A stretch of 64,000 nucleotides of DNA from Podospora comata (taxonomy: Eukaryota; Ascomycota; Sordariomycetes; Sordariales; Podosporaceae), in the NCBI GenBank assembly GCA_017354895.1, contig CP071498.1, forward strand, positions 3,100,001-3,164,000, given 5' to 3'. The notes under the pieces were generated by a model. It had not been told where the DNA came from and did no database searches. It saw nothing but the letters and a program-made list of their open reading frames with translations. Made by a program: the position numbers and the translations under genes. This document shows, piece after piece, positions 53,563 to 64,000 of this stretch. Positions within the stretch are counted from its first letter, which is position 1. Each line of letters starts with the position of its first letter.

Positions 53563-54410
53563 CTTGGGTTGGAGGAGGAGTGAAGGGATGTTGGGGTTGG
53601 GGTTGGGTCCACACAAAGGATTAAGGACGAGCAGATAATGCGGAGAAAAGACTTCCAGGATACGGCAAAAGACTTGAAGACACCTACCTATCCAAACAAT
53701 GACGAGGGACCCTTGAAAGTAGCTGTAACTAACTTCCGTTGGCAATCTTCCAGGACTATGTCTGTTGTCTTTGAGGCATGATGGACAGGCTTTCTTCAGC
53801 CACACCACTTGAATCTTAGCTGCGCAAACCAATTTGGTGACTACAGGTAATAGTAAGCTCATTTTTTCCCACTGACTTAAGCGCCTAGTCTGAGGAATCA
53901 GTTACGGGCTTAAAAAGACGGGTGTCTCGAAAATTGAGCTTTTCACACCTGCCTGAGTAGGTGGAATATGAAGGCTCTTTCCTTCTGGGGGGCTTAGATA
54001 TGGAGCCTCCGTTCTATTCCTGGCTCACTCACCGTTGAGTAGCTCTTTCCCAGTGAACCGGGAGTAGTGAGCTCAGACCTGAGTCGTTTGGGTATTTTGT
54101 ACTCCGCTATACGCGCCTAAGATACATCCGACAAGATTGTCGTAACTATCACCCAATATCGACTGTCAAATACTAAAGAACTAAGAACAGCTCATGAGAC
54201 ACAAATTGTCAATATATTATCTCCGGGACAAAAGTCTCTAACACTAATGAGAGCAGAGCCAGCCCGCCATACCCAAAAAGATTCTCAGATACACCAACCA
54301 ACTACCTAACCAGTTCTCTAAACCCAAATAACCAAATATCCATCAAGCCAAACCGATGATGAAGCCAAGCAACGCGACGCTACAATAACTATCAGATTAC
54401 ACGCAGACAT
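53563..54410. other. Intergenic region, AT-rich to the right
   Basis: About 850 bp. The right part (53870-54400) has many short A/T-rich stretches and stops in all frames. No gene or repeat recognised. Confidence 0.4.
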
Positions 54411-55185
54411 TTAGCGGCGAAGCCCGCTAGAGGAACTAGGACGCGAGCTGGGGGTGCCGGGACGGCTGGAGGTAGTAGAAGGAGCGGGACGGCCGCTGGT
54501 AGGAGCAGGAGCGGGGCGGCCGCTGGAGCTGCTGGGGCGGCTGGTGGGTGTACCAGGCCGGCTGTTCTTTGTGGGGGTGGTCTCGCGGGACTGGCGGTTG
54601 ATGCCCTGCTGACGCATGGTCTTGGGGAAGGGGTTCTCGGTCAGGTGGGAGTAAGTGGGCGTCTTCTCCTGGGCCAGGTTTCCGTAGGGGTAGTCCTTTC
54701 CACGCTTCTTGGCGTTGGTCTCGAACCTGGTGAAGCGGCCGGTGGCGGGGTCGAGGATGTTGACGGGGATGTGGACGCTGCGCTCGTATGCGCCGAGGGG
54801 GGCGAAGTACTTGGAGACGAAGCGGACTGTGAGGTGCATCTCGTCTGAGATGAAGGTGCTGGAGTTGCCTGGTTGGGTGGTGGTGTCGTGGGGGATGGAG
54901 CTGGGGAGGGTGTTAGTCTCTTGCTTGTGGGCAGTTCAGGGGCGAAATGGTGTGGTAAGGGGCTGGATAGGAGCTGGGGATCAAGTGGTAATCTCAATAG
55001 CAAAAGGGCACATACCGGATCAGAACCTGATCGTAACCAAGTCTGGCAGCCTCAGCCTTGCAGATGGCTTCGATGCGGCCGACAAAGACTGCACCTCCAT
55101 TCTTGGAGCCAGGCTTGCTGACCTTCCAGACAGCCTCAACCTGGGAAGGCTGGATATTGAGGGGATCGACGAGAGCAGCAGACAT
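54411..55185 (-). CDS. Fungus-specific protein with Ser/Pro/Arg-rich tail
   Basis: Exons 55185-55016 and 54900-54411 (GTATGT to CCCCAG) give 219 residues. The first part reads VEAVWKVSKPGSKNGGAVFV, RIEAICKAEAARLGYDQVLI and, over the splice, RSIPHDTTTQPG; then TVRFVSKYFAPLGAYERSVH and RFTRFETNAKKRGKDYPYG. The last ~60 residues are low-complexity (SRPGTPTSRPSSSSGR repeated), a likely disordered tail. Length, ATG (AAAATG) and splice phase agree. Function unknown; the family appears fungus-restricted (inference from lack of any recognisable domain). Confidence 0.65.
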
Positions 55186-56316
55186 TTTGAATGGAGTGAA
55201 AATAATCGACCGGCGATTGTTTGTAAGTTAACTGGAAGTGTTTGAGTGAGGTTGGTAATGAGACGAGTTGAGGATGTGAATGATGATAAGATAGGATAGA
55301 CATCAACCGACTTCTTTCAGACTTCTTATAGCGAAAAGATTAGATCCCGGTATGCTTAACCATCTCTTCCAACCGGCACGCCAACTTCATGTCGAAGCCG
55401 TGAAGGTTGGAACCTAGAGTCCAAGGTAGCCCTGGTGGTATCAACGCCGTCAGGATCAAACAGGTGCTCTAATTGGGCCAGTCTCTATTCTTGTCCGTGA
55501 ACCAACGACTACGACCTCTCATGGCTATCATTGTCACTGGTAATTGCAGCATGGATCGGAGTTGTCAAGGATGAATAATGGCCAAAGGATCATGTGTGAG
55601 ACAGCACGAGCGGCCACCCGGACAATATTTAAAATGGCCAAAAAAGTCTGAAAATACTCAATTCTAAAGATAGTGACTGGGAGAACATAGTTCAGAGAAT
55701 TCATGTGTGCACAAGACCCAGTATGACTTCAATATCCCTGCTCTTTGACCAGAACGCACCGTCTGAGAATTGAGGCACCTCGTCTCATGTCTTCCACGAG
55801 TAAAATGGTTTCACATAAGAAATGATCCGGCGCCTACCCCTTGGGCGAACATGGAATGATCGCCTGCATGGTCAACAGGGATGTCACTCTTGAGCAAGGG
55901 TCGACGAGCCACACTACGCAGTCTACGCTGCGCCGTTGTAAAAATAGATATCAACAAGCTTAATCCTCTCCTGCGGCGTGTGTCGTGCTGTGCCGTTGTG
56001 GTGTCACCCGCCACTTCCTGGGAGACGGTTGGCTTCTTCTGATATGACGAGTTTCTGGGATAGACGACTTCTAGAAGATCGTATTAAAATTTCCATGGCT
56101 TTTATGCTGGCTCCGTGTCATTTATGGTCGTGTTCTGCTTTTCTCCCACATTCGCGGATATTTTATGTTAACCAGCTTCACAGCGCGGTGTCACGTGCTT
56201 GTTTTGTCAGAGCGGCACATCTCAAGCCCTTGTTGGCATTTAAACCGTCACCCACTGTATTACAACCTCGACATCACTTCAGCAGCCTTGTTGATAGATA
56301 TATCCTGCACTCCAAA
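55186..56316. other. Intergenic region without a recognisable gene
   Basis: About 1.1 kb. It separates the two divergent genes at 55185 and 56317. No repeat or RNA gene seen. Confidence 0.4.
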
Positions 56317-57744
56317 ATGGCGCCCCAATTCAAATATTCCCCATCCAACCTGGATCACGTCGAAGATCTCGAGAAATATTGGAGGGGCGGTTTCCATCCC
56401 GTCCACATCGGCGACAAGCTTGACAAAGTCAACACAACGACATATCGCTACGAGATTATCCACAAGCTTGGCTATGGTGGCTTCTCAACAGTCTGGCTAG
56501 CTAACAATCTCATAGAGGGCGGTTACTTTGCCCTCAAGATTGTGTGCGCCTCTCAAAGCTCTTATGGTCCCGCGCCGTCGGTCAAGTCTATTCTCGACAG
56601 CCATCCCGCCAGGATCTTTGTTACGGAGATTCGCCGTTTTGCCATCTCGGGTCCAAATGGGAACCACATCTGTCAGGTTCTTCCATTGACAGGACCGAGC
56701 TTATTGTCCTTGAGTCGAGTCCCCTATCGTCTTCGCCCTGCTGCCTGCAAGATACTTGGTCGACAGGCTGCTCAGGCCCTTGCATTTCTTCACAAAAAGG
56801 GAATCTGCCATGGTGGTATGTCAAAATAGCTACGATGTTGTTGAATAAGAGAATGCGGTTGCTAACACTGATATCAAGACTATACCGCGTCCAATCTGGT
56901 GTTGGCCGTCTCACCCGCTCTTCACCGACTGACCAAACCACAGCTCCTCCAACTTCTCGGCACTCCTGTTCAGGATCTGGTACATCCCACCGGCCCTAAA
57001 ACAACATCTGCGCCAAAATACGTTGTGCAACCAGCGGATCTGTCCAAGCTTGGGTCCTCGTATCTCACAGAGACTCTAATGGTTGTCGACTTTGACCAGA
57101 TATTTGGTTTCGGCAAAACTCTCCCGAGCGGAGTACCACGCAGCCCCGGCTTCAATCTCGGGACCCCTCTGGTCTATCTCGCCCCTGAGGTGATCATAGA
57201 AGGGGCCGCCGGTCCAGGGTCAGACATCTGGGCATTAGGATGCACTCTGTTTCGCATGAGGGCGGGCATGCAGCTGCTGACGGAGTGGCATTCCAACATG
57301 GCGTCCAATGTCCTTGAGGATATCTTTGATGTGGTCGTGGGTCGACCGCCGTCGAAGTGGAAGAGACTTCAGTTCAGGAAGAATGGTTGGCCTGCAGCGT
57401 CGCCTAGGTCGGGCGGTGACAAGGCTATTGATACTCTCGAGTTTGGGCAAGAGGCGCCAGATCCGGAGGAGGATCTCAAAGCTAAGGTGTGTGGAATCTG
57501 GGATGAGAACCGTTCAAGGTTGGGAGCTGCGCTCAAACCCAACGAGTCGCCCATCTTTTGGAAGGTCGATCCAAACGTGGTGCCGCACTGGGGGAATGTT
57601 GAGGGGGGGTTCCCGCATATCCCGCCTGCTGAGGCGTCGCAGTTTTTGGATTTGCTGATGAGGACTTTTGATTACGACCTAAAGAGGCGAATCACTGCTG
57701 ATGATATTTTGAAGCATCCGTGGGTAGCTGGTGTTAAGAGGTAA
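56317..57744 (+). CDS. SRPK-like protein kinase
   Basis: Exons 56317-56815 and 56879-57744 give 454 residues. The Gly-rich loop KLGYGGFSTVWLA (50-62) and ATP-binding Lys in YFALKIV (Lys 74) are clear. The catalytic loop is split by the intron as CHGDYTASNL (164-173): Asp 167 and Asn 172 are kept, but the HRD and Lys of standard kinases are absent, as in the fungal SRPK-like expansion. The metal-binding DFG is DFD (VVDFDQIFGF). Then APEV, SDIWALGCTLFRM and a long insert before the last lobe, ending in KHPWVAGVKR. SRPK enzymes phosphorylate RS-repeat proteins; the substrate of this group is unknown. The start is ATG 56317 (AAAATGG). Confidence 0.85.
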
Positions 57745-58326
57745 TTGGTGGGGGTGACAAGGTGGCGTTGACCAAGCATATTTGTCGAAGCGACTGTCTT
57801 TTGGAGTCTATGATATAAGTTCTTGTATTCCTTAGGTAATATGGTTCGGGGGGAAAATTAAATAAATACTTAACAAGTTCCAAATATTGGTTTTGTCGTG
57901 GTTGTCACTCAATTACACCTACCATCATGGAGCTCAGCTGTTGGCAACTGCTAAAGACTGGCTGTGGGGTGCGGGCACTGACCCACTGTCTTGCTCTTCG
58001 TCTTGCAGCCTTAGCCACAGCCTTTTCCTTCCCTTTTCATAGGCATCACCAATGGCATCGCTTTTGACTACACCTTTATTTGGTCCCAGATTGGCGGATT
58101 GCCCCCTGTGCCTCACAACTTAAGGCCAAGAACGCTTGTCAAGTTCTTGGTCACGCTTTCACCTGCCATCAATGCGCCCCGCTCCGGAGCACACATAAGA
58201 TCGTGAACAAGTCATGGTTCCGAAGCAAGTGGTACGAACCAAGAAATATGCTAACAGCCGACAAAGTCCTAACCATTTCGATAGTTGACTTGTCCACGCC
58301 CGACTCTAACCCTGCGGCCACCAACC
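57745..58326. other. Intergenic region, convergent
   Basis: About 580 bp between the SRPK-like kinase and the HET gene, which point toward each other. No gene recognised. Confidence 0.4.
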
Positions 58327-60744
58327 TCACACTATCAAAATCATCGCTTCACCCAAGCCAAGGTACAAGTGGCTGTCAGGACCGTTCGTCATCGATTCAG
58401 AGGCTTTCATAGCTTCCGGGAGCATCCAATCTCTGTTGGCAACATGCTTGTCGAAACAAATCCCCACACGCCTGTAGGCTCCTCTGCATCCGTCCACTGG
58501 TTCCAAGACCATACCCGTTCTGGTTTCTGTCACGTTATCCAACTCGTCAACAGTAGCACCTTCGAAAATGGGAAGATAAAAGACTACCGGATATCGTTTT
58601 GACAGTGTCTTCAGATCCCAGTCTGGGTCAAAGCCGTCATCCTCGCTGCTGCTGTCGCTTTGCTCCGCAGAATCCTCGTCCGTCTCGGCGTCTTCCTCAT
58701 CCGTTCCGTTGCTGTTTAGCCCAGCCTCGCTGTCTTCGTCATTCTCGATTTCTTTCACTATCTCTATCAAGCTAGGATGACGCCTACAACACATGTCCAT
58801 GTCGACGGTCCACACAGGGCTGGGGAATCCCTCCACCAACAGCCCCACAAGGACTTTGAGATTGAAACGATCGTTGACTGCCAGGCTTGCTGGATATATC
58901 GGTCCTTTCAAAAGGAGATAACCGTCAGTGACGGTACCAAATTGATCTCCGTTCGACACAATTACACGCTTGTGGACGATATCGGGTGTGTACGTTGGCA
59001 CAAGCCTCGCCCCGTACCCGACCACTCCGATATCCGCAGAGGCCCAAGACCAGCTTGGTGCGATGTATTGGGAGACCTCAGTTCGAAAATGCTCCGGTCT
59101 CTGCACCCTCGCAGACGGACAATTCCGGCTGTGACCCTCAGTGGAGACTCGCCATATCAGACTTGACACGAAGTCCTCTTCCCAATGACCTGCGACATAT
59201 TTGCTCTTGTAAAGCTGCTGGAACACCCGGGCCACACCACTCAAAGCAACAAGCGCGTCCTGGGCTTTCGTCAAATTCAAGCGGGTATAATGCCCCACCA
59301 CCTGCTGCCATGCTAGCCATGGTGACAAGCCCAATGTTGGGTAGAAGCCGAAGCTGTCTCCATCCGTCCTTGTCGAAGCCAGGGCGCCCTTTATGACGGT
59401 TGCTGCTGGGTTGCTTCGCCAACTTTCCCCCCATCCCATTTCGTTTTGAGGAAGGCCTGACGGGAACATCTCGCATGCCCGATGCTGGCGACATTCCCAG
59501 AGCAACTGATCGGATGAGAAGTGCAGTATCCGGGGCGCCAGTTGCTGTTCCTGGAAGACCCAGCCACGCGTAAACAACTCTTGCTGGTCCACGCGCCTGG
59601 TCCAAAAGTTAGGGTCGTACAGAACGTAATCTTGTCTGTGAAAAGAAGGCGCACTGCAGTCTGACAACTTCCCATCATCGGTTTTGAAAGGAACACCAAC
59701 CCAGTCGAAAGTCACCCTTTCATGGCTGAATTGAAGCTTCTGTCTCGGATGGAACAGTCCCTCGTCTTGACATTTATCCGCAGTCGCTGACAGATTACAA
59801 TACGACCGGGAGTAAATGTCCGCCATGGTTGCGGACTCCGCCTCCCAATCTTCCTTGCTGTCTTGGATGATGCAAAGAGAGTCAATCCAGATATACTCTA
59901 CCCCAAGGCGCCGAGTGTATACGATAGCATCTTGAAAGACCTCGGACAAACAATCGACATCGATCCTTGTTTTGAGGCTACTCAGGTTGTCTTCCTTCAA
60001 CTGGGTGTAGACGGAAGCATTTGCTGGCCATCGATGGCTCAGCGTGAGATAGGGCCCAGTGAGTGTTGCCTCCACCGTTTCAACAAGCCTAACAGAATCG
60101 GGATGCACGGAAATCAACCGCGAGGGATACCATTGTTGTGTTTGCAATCCCGATCTCGGTGGGCTGCATGTATCGTGATCCCGACCGCACAGCTCGAGCC
60201 ATTGACTGACTTTAGAAACAGTTGCATCCTGTAACCAATCGCCCATGTCGATCTTGGGTGCCTCAAAGACTGATGGCTCATTCCATTTGATATTTCCTGG
60301 CTTGTGGTCAGCTCGAATTTCATGTTCGTCATCAGAACCTGGAATTTCAAGACACAGAAACCAACGATGCTCACCTTCGACTGATTGAATAGGCCACTGG
60401 ACAAGCTGACGAATCTCCCTTTCGCACCCAGGATATTCCACTTCGCAGTCCCAGGTAACCGTCAAGTACCAATACTTTGGTCGATCCGGCGTTCGAATCC
60501 TATCATTCATCAAGCCCATGATCTCAAACTTGTATTCCACTGCTCGAATGCCAACCAAGTGGTCGATACTGTCGATTTCGTGCGCCTCTGTATCTATTCT
60601 GAAATTATCCCGCAACCCGCAGCAGATGAAGCACTCAAGTGCCAGGGAGCTCTGGAACTCCTCGAGGGAGAATGCATGCCTGATTCTTTCGTCGAGTCTG
60701 GGGGCTCGCCCGTGAAAGATCCTGCAACATGTTGGGCAAAGCAT
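58327..60744 (-). CDS. HET-domain protein (heterokaryon incompatibility type)
   Basis: 805 residues, single exon. An N-terminal Cys pair (LCPTCC, ECFICC) is followed by the HET domain at about 232-330: PYLTLSHRWPA, then DAIVYTRRLGVEYIWIDSLC, IIQDSKEDWEAES, MADIYSRSYCNLSATA. This is the canonical order. HET domains belong to fungal allorecognition and cell-death pathways and share the TIR-like fold; cell-death function of this member is inference. A middle part contains the usual GRGWVFQEQQLAPRILHF-like (TRGWVFQEQQLAPRIL) and SWSWASADIG blocks. A ~55-residue acidic patch (DEEDAETDEDSAEQSD) lies near 680-710 and the protein ends in GLGEAMILIV. It diverges from the kinase gene at 61111. Confidence 0.92.
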   Translation of the reverse strand: MLCPTCCRIFHGRAPRLDERIRHAFSLEEFQSSLALECFICCGLRDNFRIDTEAHEIDSIDHLVGIRAVEYKFEIMGLMNDRIRTPDRPKYWYLTVTWDCEVEYPGCEREIRQLVQWPIQSVEGEHRWFLCLEIPGSDDEHEIRADHKPGNIKWNEPSVFEAPKIDMGDWLQDATVSKVSQWLELCGRDHDTCSPPRSGLQTQQWYPSRLISVHPDSVRLVETVEATLTGPYLTLSHRWPANASVYTQLKEDNLSSLKTRIDVDCLSEVFQDAIVYTRRLGVEYIWIDSLCIIQDSKEDWEAESATMADIYSRSYCNLSATADKCQDEGLFHPRQKLQFSHERVTFDWVGVPFKTDDGKLSDCSAPSFHRQDYVLYDPNFWTRRVDQQELFTRGWVFQEQQLAPRILHFSSDQLLWECRQHRACEMFPSGLPQNEMGWGESWRSNPAATVIKGALASTRTDGDSFGFYPTLGLSPWLAWQQVVGHYTRLNLTKAQDALVALSGVARVFQQLYKSKYVAGHWEEDFVSSLIWRVSTEGHSRNCPSARVQRPEHFRTEVSQYIAPSWSWASADIGVVGYGARLVPTYTPDIVHKRVIVSNGDQFGTVTDGYLLLKGPIYPASLAVNDRFNLKVLVGLLVEGFPSPVWTVDMDMCCRRHPSLIEIVKEIENDEDSEAGLNSNGTDEEDAETDEDSAEQSDSSSEDDGFDPDWDLKTLSKRYPVVFYLPIFEGATVDELDNVTETRTGMVLEPVDGCRGAYRRVGICFDKHVANRDWMLPEAMKASESMTNGPDSHLYLGLGEAMILIV

Positions 60745-61110
60745 GGTGGATTGGATAGGTACGGAGGGGTCAGGATGTTATCTGCGCTGCCTGGTAGAAG
60801 TATCGCCATAAGCCGATAAGCACCTGGAAGCTATGGAGGAGATTGGGGCGCGCACTTGGCCCCCTTGCGAATGTGGCGGTGGCACAGCAGCGGTGCTTCA
60901 TCCAGCTGGGCGGTTATTCTTGGCGCCTGGGACAAATCACCTTGTCAGCCAGCCAGGCTTGAGTGCCTCTGCTGGACGAACACAATCTAATCGAGCACAA
61001 CTCTCACACCTCACGATCCCAAACAAACACGACCGGAACCCGAAGAGCAAGAGCAGTCGGGCAGCACAGACCACCCCCCCGCGCCCCGGCACCTCAGATC
61101 TCCCTTCACC
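60745..61110. promoter_or_regulatory. Shared 366-bp promoter between HET gene and kinase gene
   Basis: The start codons of the two divergent genes are 366 bp apart, so their promoters overlap. I recognise no TATA box or specific operator. Confidence 0.5.
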
Positions 61111-64000
61111 ATGGAATGGTATTACCGTCTTGTGATGGGTCAACGGAGTGACTGCGCGAGAAACGAGCATGTGGAACTACTGTTGTCTTGCGCACTTCCA
61201 GAGATCGATCTGGAGAATCTGTCATTCGAAAACCTTGAGGAGATATTGCCGAGACTCTTTTTCTCCCAGAAGAAGATCACCAAGAAATTCGGCGATGTCC
61301 CTGTCCTTGAACGGCTCTTGCAGTGCGACTGTAAGAACTGCGATACCCAGAGCACAGGAAATCCACAAACCATCCGTGACGAAATGTTGGGCTCACCAAA
61401 AGGCTCATTTCTGCTCTTAGCACTGGTGCTTCTGATATATCTCGACAGGCTTCACTACATCCATCCCTTGATCTCCTTGGGCTCGAAGAAAAACCACAGT
61501 CTACAGAGTATCATCAAGGAGCTTGATCCGGACAATAAGCGGATGAGAGGGCTCATTGCCATGAAGGAGGAAGATTTGAACCTTATCTATACACCTGAGA
61601 AGAAGCTGAGTGCAGAACGTCGAGCGGAAAAAAGAGAAAAAACAAGGCAATGGGAGCGGCTATGCACAACATTCAAGGCCATGCGCGACGAAGTGTCTTG
61701 TATGTTTGAGCCTGTGATTATCCGGTTGTTGAATCAGAAGGACTCGTGTCAGTGGTACCCTCAACACTATCGGTTTCCTTTTCTAGACGCCGAAGATCGA
61801 GTGCCTCAAGGGTCATTTGGCACTGTCACCAAATTTCGTATTCCGTCAGAATACCTCCACGGATCCATCAAGGGTTTTATGGAGAGTCGATATCGAGGTT
61901 CGAGGGATGAGGCAACCGGAGAGGTACGTGTCCATACATCCGTTCGAAAGAACTTCTTGCGAGCACATGATATTCATGCATGGCACTGACACACTCTAGT
62001 ATCTTTTCGTTCGAAAGTCCTTGGTGCTTCAAAAAAGTGAGCTGCCACACAAGCCGACCACTGGCAGTAACGAAGGCACGGCAGCCCGTCTAGCCTCCAT
62101 GATAAGCGGGGACGCGGCAGACAACATCATCAGCCTTCTCTCCTTATATACTTGGGGGGACAGCCTGTATTTCATCTTTCCATGCCTGAAAACGGACTTA
62201 TACCATCTACTTCGCCAAACGACCCTCCCCGGGGACCAAACTAAGCCCACGAAGCTACGTTCAAACGAGGAACTACCAAAGCATTGGCTGTGGAAACAAA
62301 TGATTGGCGTTGCTCATGCACTCAGCGCCATTCACACGAAAATGAAGCACCCCCATGGGGGGGTCGAGGGATACATCATCGCCTCGCACTTTGATCTTAA
62401 GCCAGCAAACATCCTGGTCACCAGCGAAGGTGTGCTTAAAGTCACAGACTTTGGCGAATCGGTTATAAGTGTGACCAAAAGTCTTGAGAACATGTCAACG
62501 CCTTTCAGACCAGGTGACCCCAAGTACGCTGCTCCAGAGTCCAGGCCCTCGGAAGCAGAGCTTGCGAGGGCTTATGGGGCTGGAGAGGACAGTTTTCAGG
62601 TCTTACTCAATTACGACGTCTGGGCGCTAGCTTGCGTCATGACAGAGGTGCTTGTCGTGTTGTTGGATACCGAGGAGCACCCGGCAGGGACAGCTATCGA
62701 CAGATTCCATGCCAAGCTCGAGAAAGAATCTCGGATCGAAGAAACGCGAGGCACATTTCTCGAGGGAGGCCATGAGCTCAAGCCCTATGCCCGCAAGGTA
62801 CTGGAAAACTTTCCAAAACTCCCGCGCTTTGCCCGCGATGATCCGCAGAAATGGTATATGCAGAGTGTCTCCAATTTGCTCCTCAGGATGTTCAGCACCG
62901 ACAGCAGCAAGCGGCCGTTTTCAGCTCAGGTCCTCGAGGAATTGACACAGGCAGAGAAAATCTACTGGCAAAGTGTTGAGTATCATCGCGACCCACTTGC
63001 CTGGGATGTCGGTCAGGCACGCTTGACGCATGGCGGCCACTCTGAATTCCAAGAAGTTGGCTGGGGTCAATCAGGCTCTTTGCTCTCTTTCCTTCACATG
63101 TTCGTTGTTCTCTCCTTTATTCGTGTATCGATAGGTAAACGCTGACATGTCGCAGGGATGGCGTGACCTTGAAGGTGATCGATCAAGATGGAAGCGTAAC
63201 AGCTGGAGACCAGTCTCAGGGAGCTAAATGTCGATTCCAGCTCTTTTATCGAGCCTCCGCTTTGGTGGAGGAACAATCAGAACCGGGACCCATATCCCTT
63301 TCGAAGACTGGGAGTTCATCAGGGAATAGACGATCGAACGTCAACCCTTTCAAATCCAAGAATGCCGAACAAAAGCCCAAGCCGAAACTGGTCCAGCGAC
63401 CGTCAAAGTTCATCCTGAAATGGGGAGTTATTTCGCAAGAGAGTAACCATCGAAGTCCTTATCATATTAAGGAGACACACAGTCAGTGCACTTGATCAAC
63501 CCGTTTAACCGACACCGCAGTGTAATTGCTAACACTTATCCCTCTGTGCCAAATAGTTATCCCATCTGAATGGTCCTTTACCCCGAGGTACATTTTAAAC
63601 CCCGAGTTGGACCTGGGATTCATCCTCTTCAAGGATTCTGCGAACGGTGTTGATAATATTTTGCACTTTGAATTCGACACACTGGAAAGTACGTGCTAGA
63701 AACGATGCCCTGGCTGGAAGCGATGGGCCTGTATGAGTATGACTGACGTTTGCATTTAGAAGTTCGAAGCTTCCAGGCTGCCCTCCTCCGTTACACAGTC
63801 CAGGGCGATATGTAAGTTTGGCATCGTCTCCCATAGTCAAGCGTTGCTGTTCACCATGTGCGGAGGACATCCTGGACTTACCCACCCATCATCAACAGAC
63901 TGCAAGCTAAAACGGTCAACTATACCAAGTTGTTTGGAAAGCTCACACCGTTGTTCCCGGATGGCGGTGAGCCAATGATCCAAGTTTGGGCAAAGGACAG
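61111..64000 (+). CDS. Serine/threonine kinase-like protein with N-terminal helical domain (partial)
   Basis: Exons 61111-61923, 62000-63099, 63156-63481, 63557-63688, 63760-63811 and 63899 to the window end stay in one frame (GT-AG throughout), so the gene is cut off at 64000. The N-terminal ~225 residues hold a Cys-rich patch (CDCKNCD), a hydrophobic stretch (LLLALVLLIYL) and a charged helical part. The kinase starts at VPQGSFGTV (231-239), with Lys 277, catalytic HFDLKPANIL (401-410, Asp 403, Lys 405, Asn 408) and DFGES (421-425), all catalytic residues present. After the kinase comes an extra region (KVIDQDGSVTAGDQ, WSFTPRYILNPELDLGFI) not recognised. The 3' acceptor at 63759-63762 is a NAGNAG pair. 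It is divergent from the HET gene; joint role is inference. Confidence 0.8.

Noticed and set aside
1-64000. CRISPR arrays, operons or prokaryotic features
   Set aside because: The genes have spliceosomal introns and eukaryotic tRNA structure; the only direct repeats are minisatellites and coding repeats.

Overview
The window reads as nuclear DNA of a filamentous ascomycete, most likely a sordariomycete of the order Sordariales. The evidence is short GT-AG introns (about 49-100 bp) with CTAAC/CTGAC-like branch sites, compact genes on both strands, an intron-containing tRNA-Arg, and lineage-typical families: an ascomycete-type multicopper oxidase, a HET-domain protein, SRPK-like kinases, a rhodopsin-domain (PTH11-like) membrane protein, HRI1 and listerin. 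Several decayed genes carry stops that single C-to-T or G-to-A changes would explain, as repeat-induced point mutation (RIP) produces. Organism and RIP are inferences; no species can be named from the sequence alone.

Layout. 1-9.4 kb is an enzyme and transport block: a catechol O-methyltransferase-like gene, a ten-exon laccase-like oxidase, a TauD-type dioxygenase, and an UNC-93-like transporter that diverges from the dioxygenase. 9.5-12.9 kb is housekeeping: tRNA-Arg(TCT), an Mpv17-family membrane protein and mitochondrial dihydroorotate dehydrogenase. 13.8-15.4 kb holds the most unusual gene, a protein built like a heterotrimeric G-protein alpha subunit whose nucleotide-binding motifs are rewritten. 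15.5-22.9 kb is a decayed accessory stretch: an SNF2 helicase lacking its C-terminal motor core, an ankyrin/PHD fragment, a secreted Cys-rich protein, a broken Tc1/mariner-like transposon, promoter-like triple repeats and a MYND-type protein remnant.

23-31 kb holds HRI1, two fungus-specific proteins, a seven-helix rhodopsin-like protein and a broken membrane-protein gene. 31.7 kb carries a clean 21-bp AT-rich minisatellite. 32-37 kb has a DUF7587-like gene divergent from an intronless multi-pass membrane protein, with a decayed tandem copy of the latter beside it. 38-46 kb contains a single-pass membrane protein, a small conserved protein and a large, probably mitochondrial protein with ten EPDGK repeats. 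46-51 kb is the listerin E3 ligase of ribosome quality control. 52-64 kb ends in two proteins of unknown function, an SRPK-like kinase, and a HET-domain gene divergent from a kinase gene that runs off the window.

No polyketide synthase, peptide synthetase or terpene synthase is present, so the oxidative enzymes at the left are not a recognisable metabolite cluster. The best leads for something undescribed are the pseudo-G-alpha, the HET/kinase divergent pair, the EPDGK repeat protein and the membrane-protein tandem pair.
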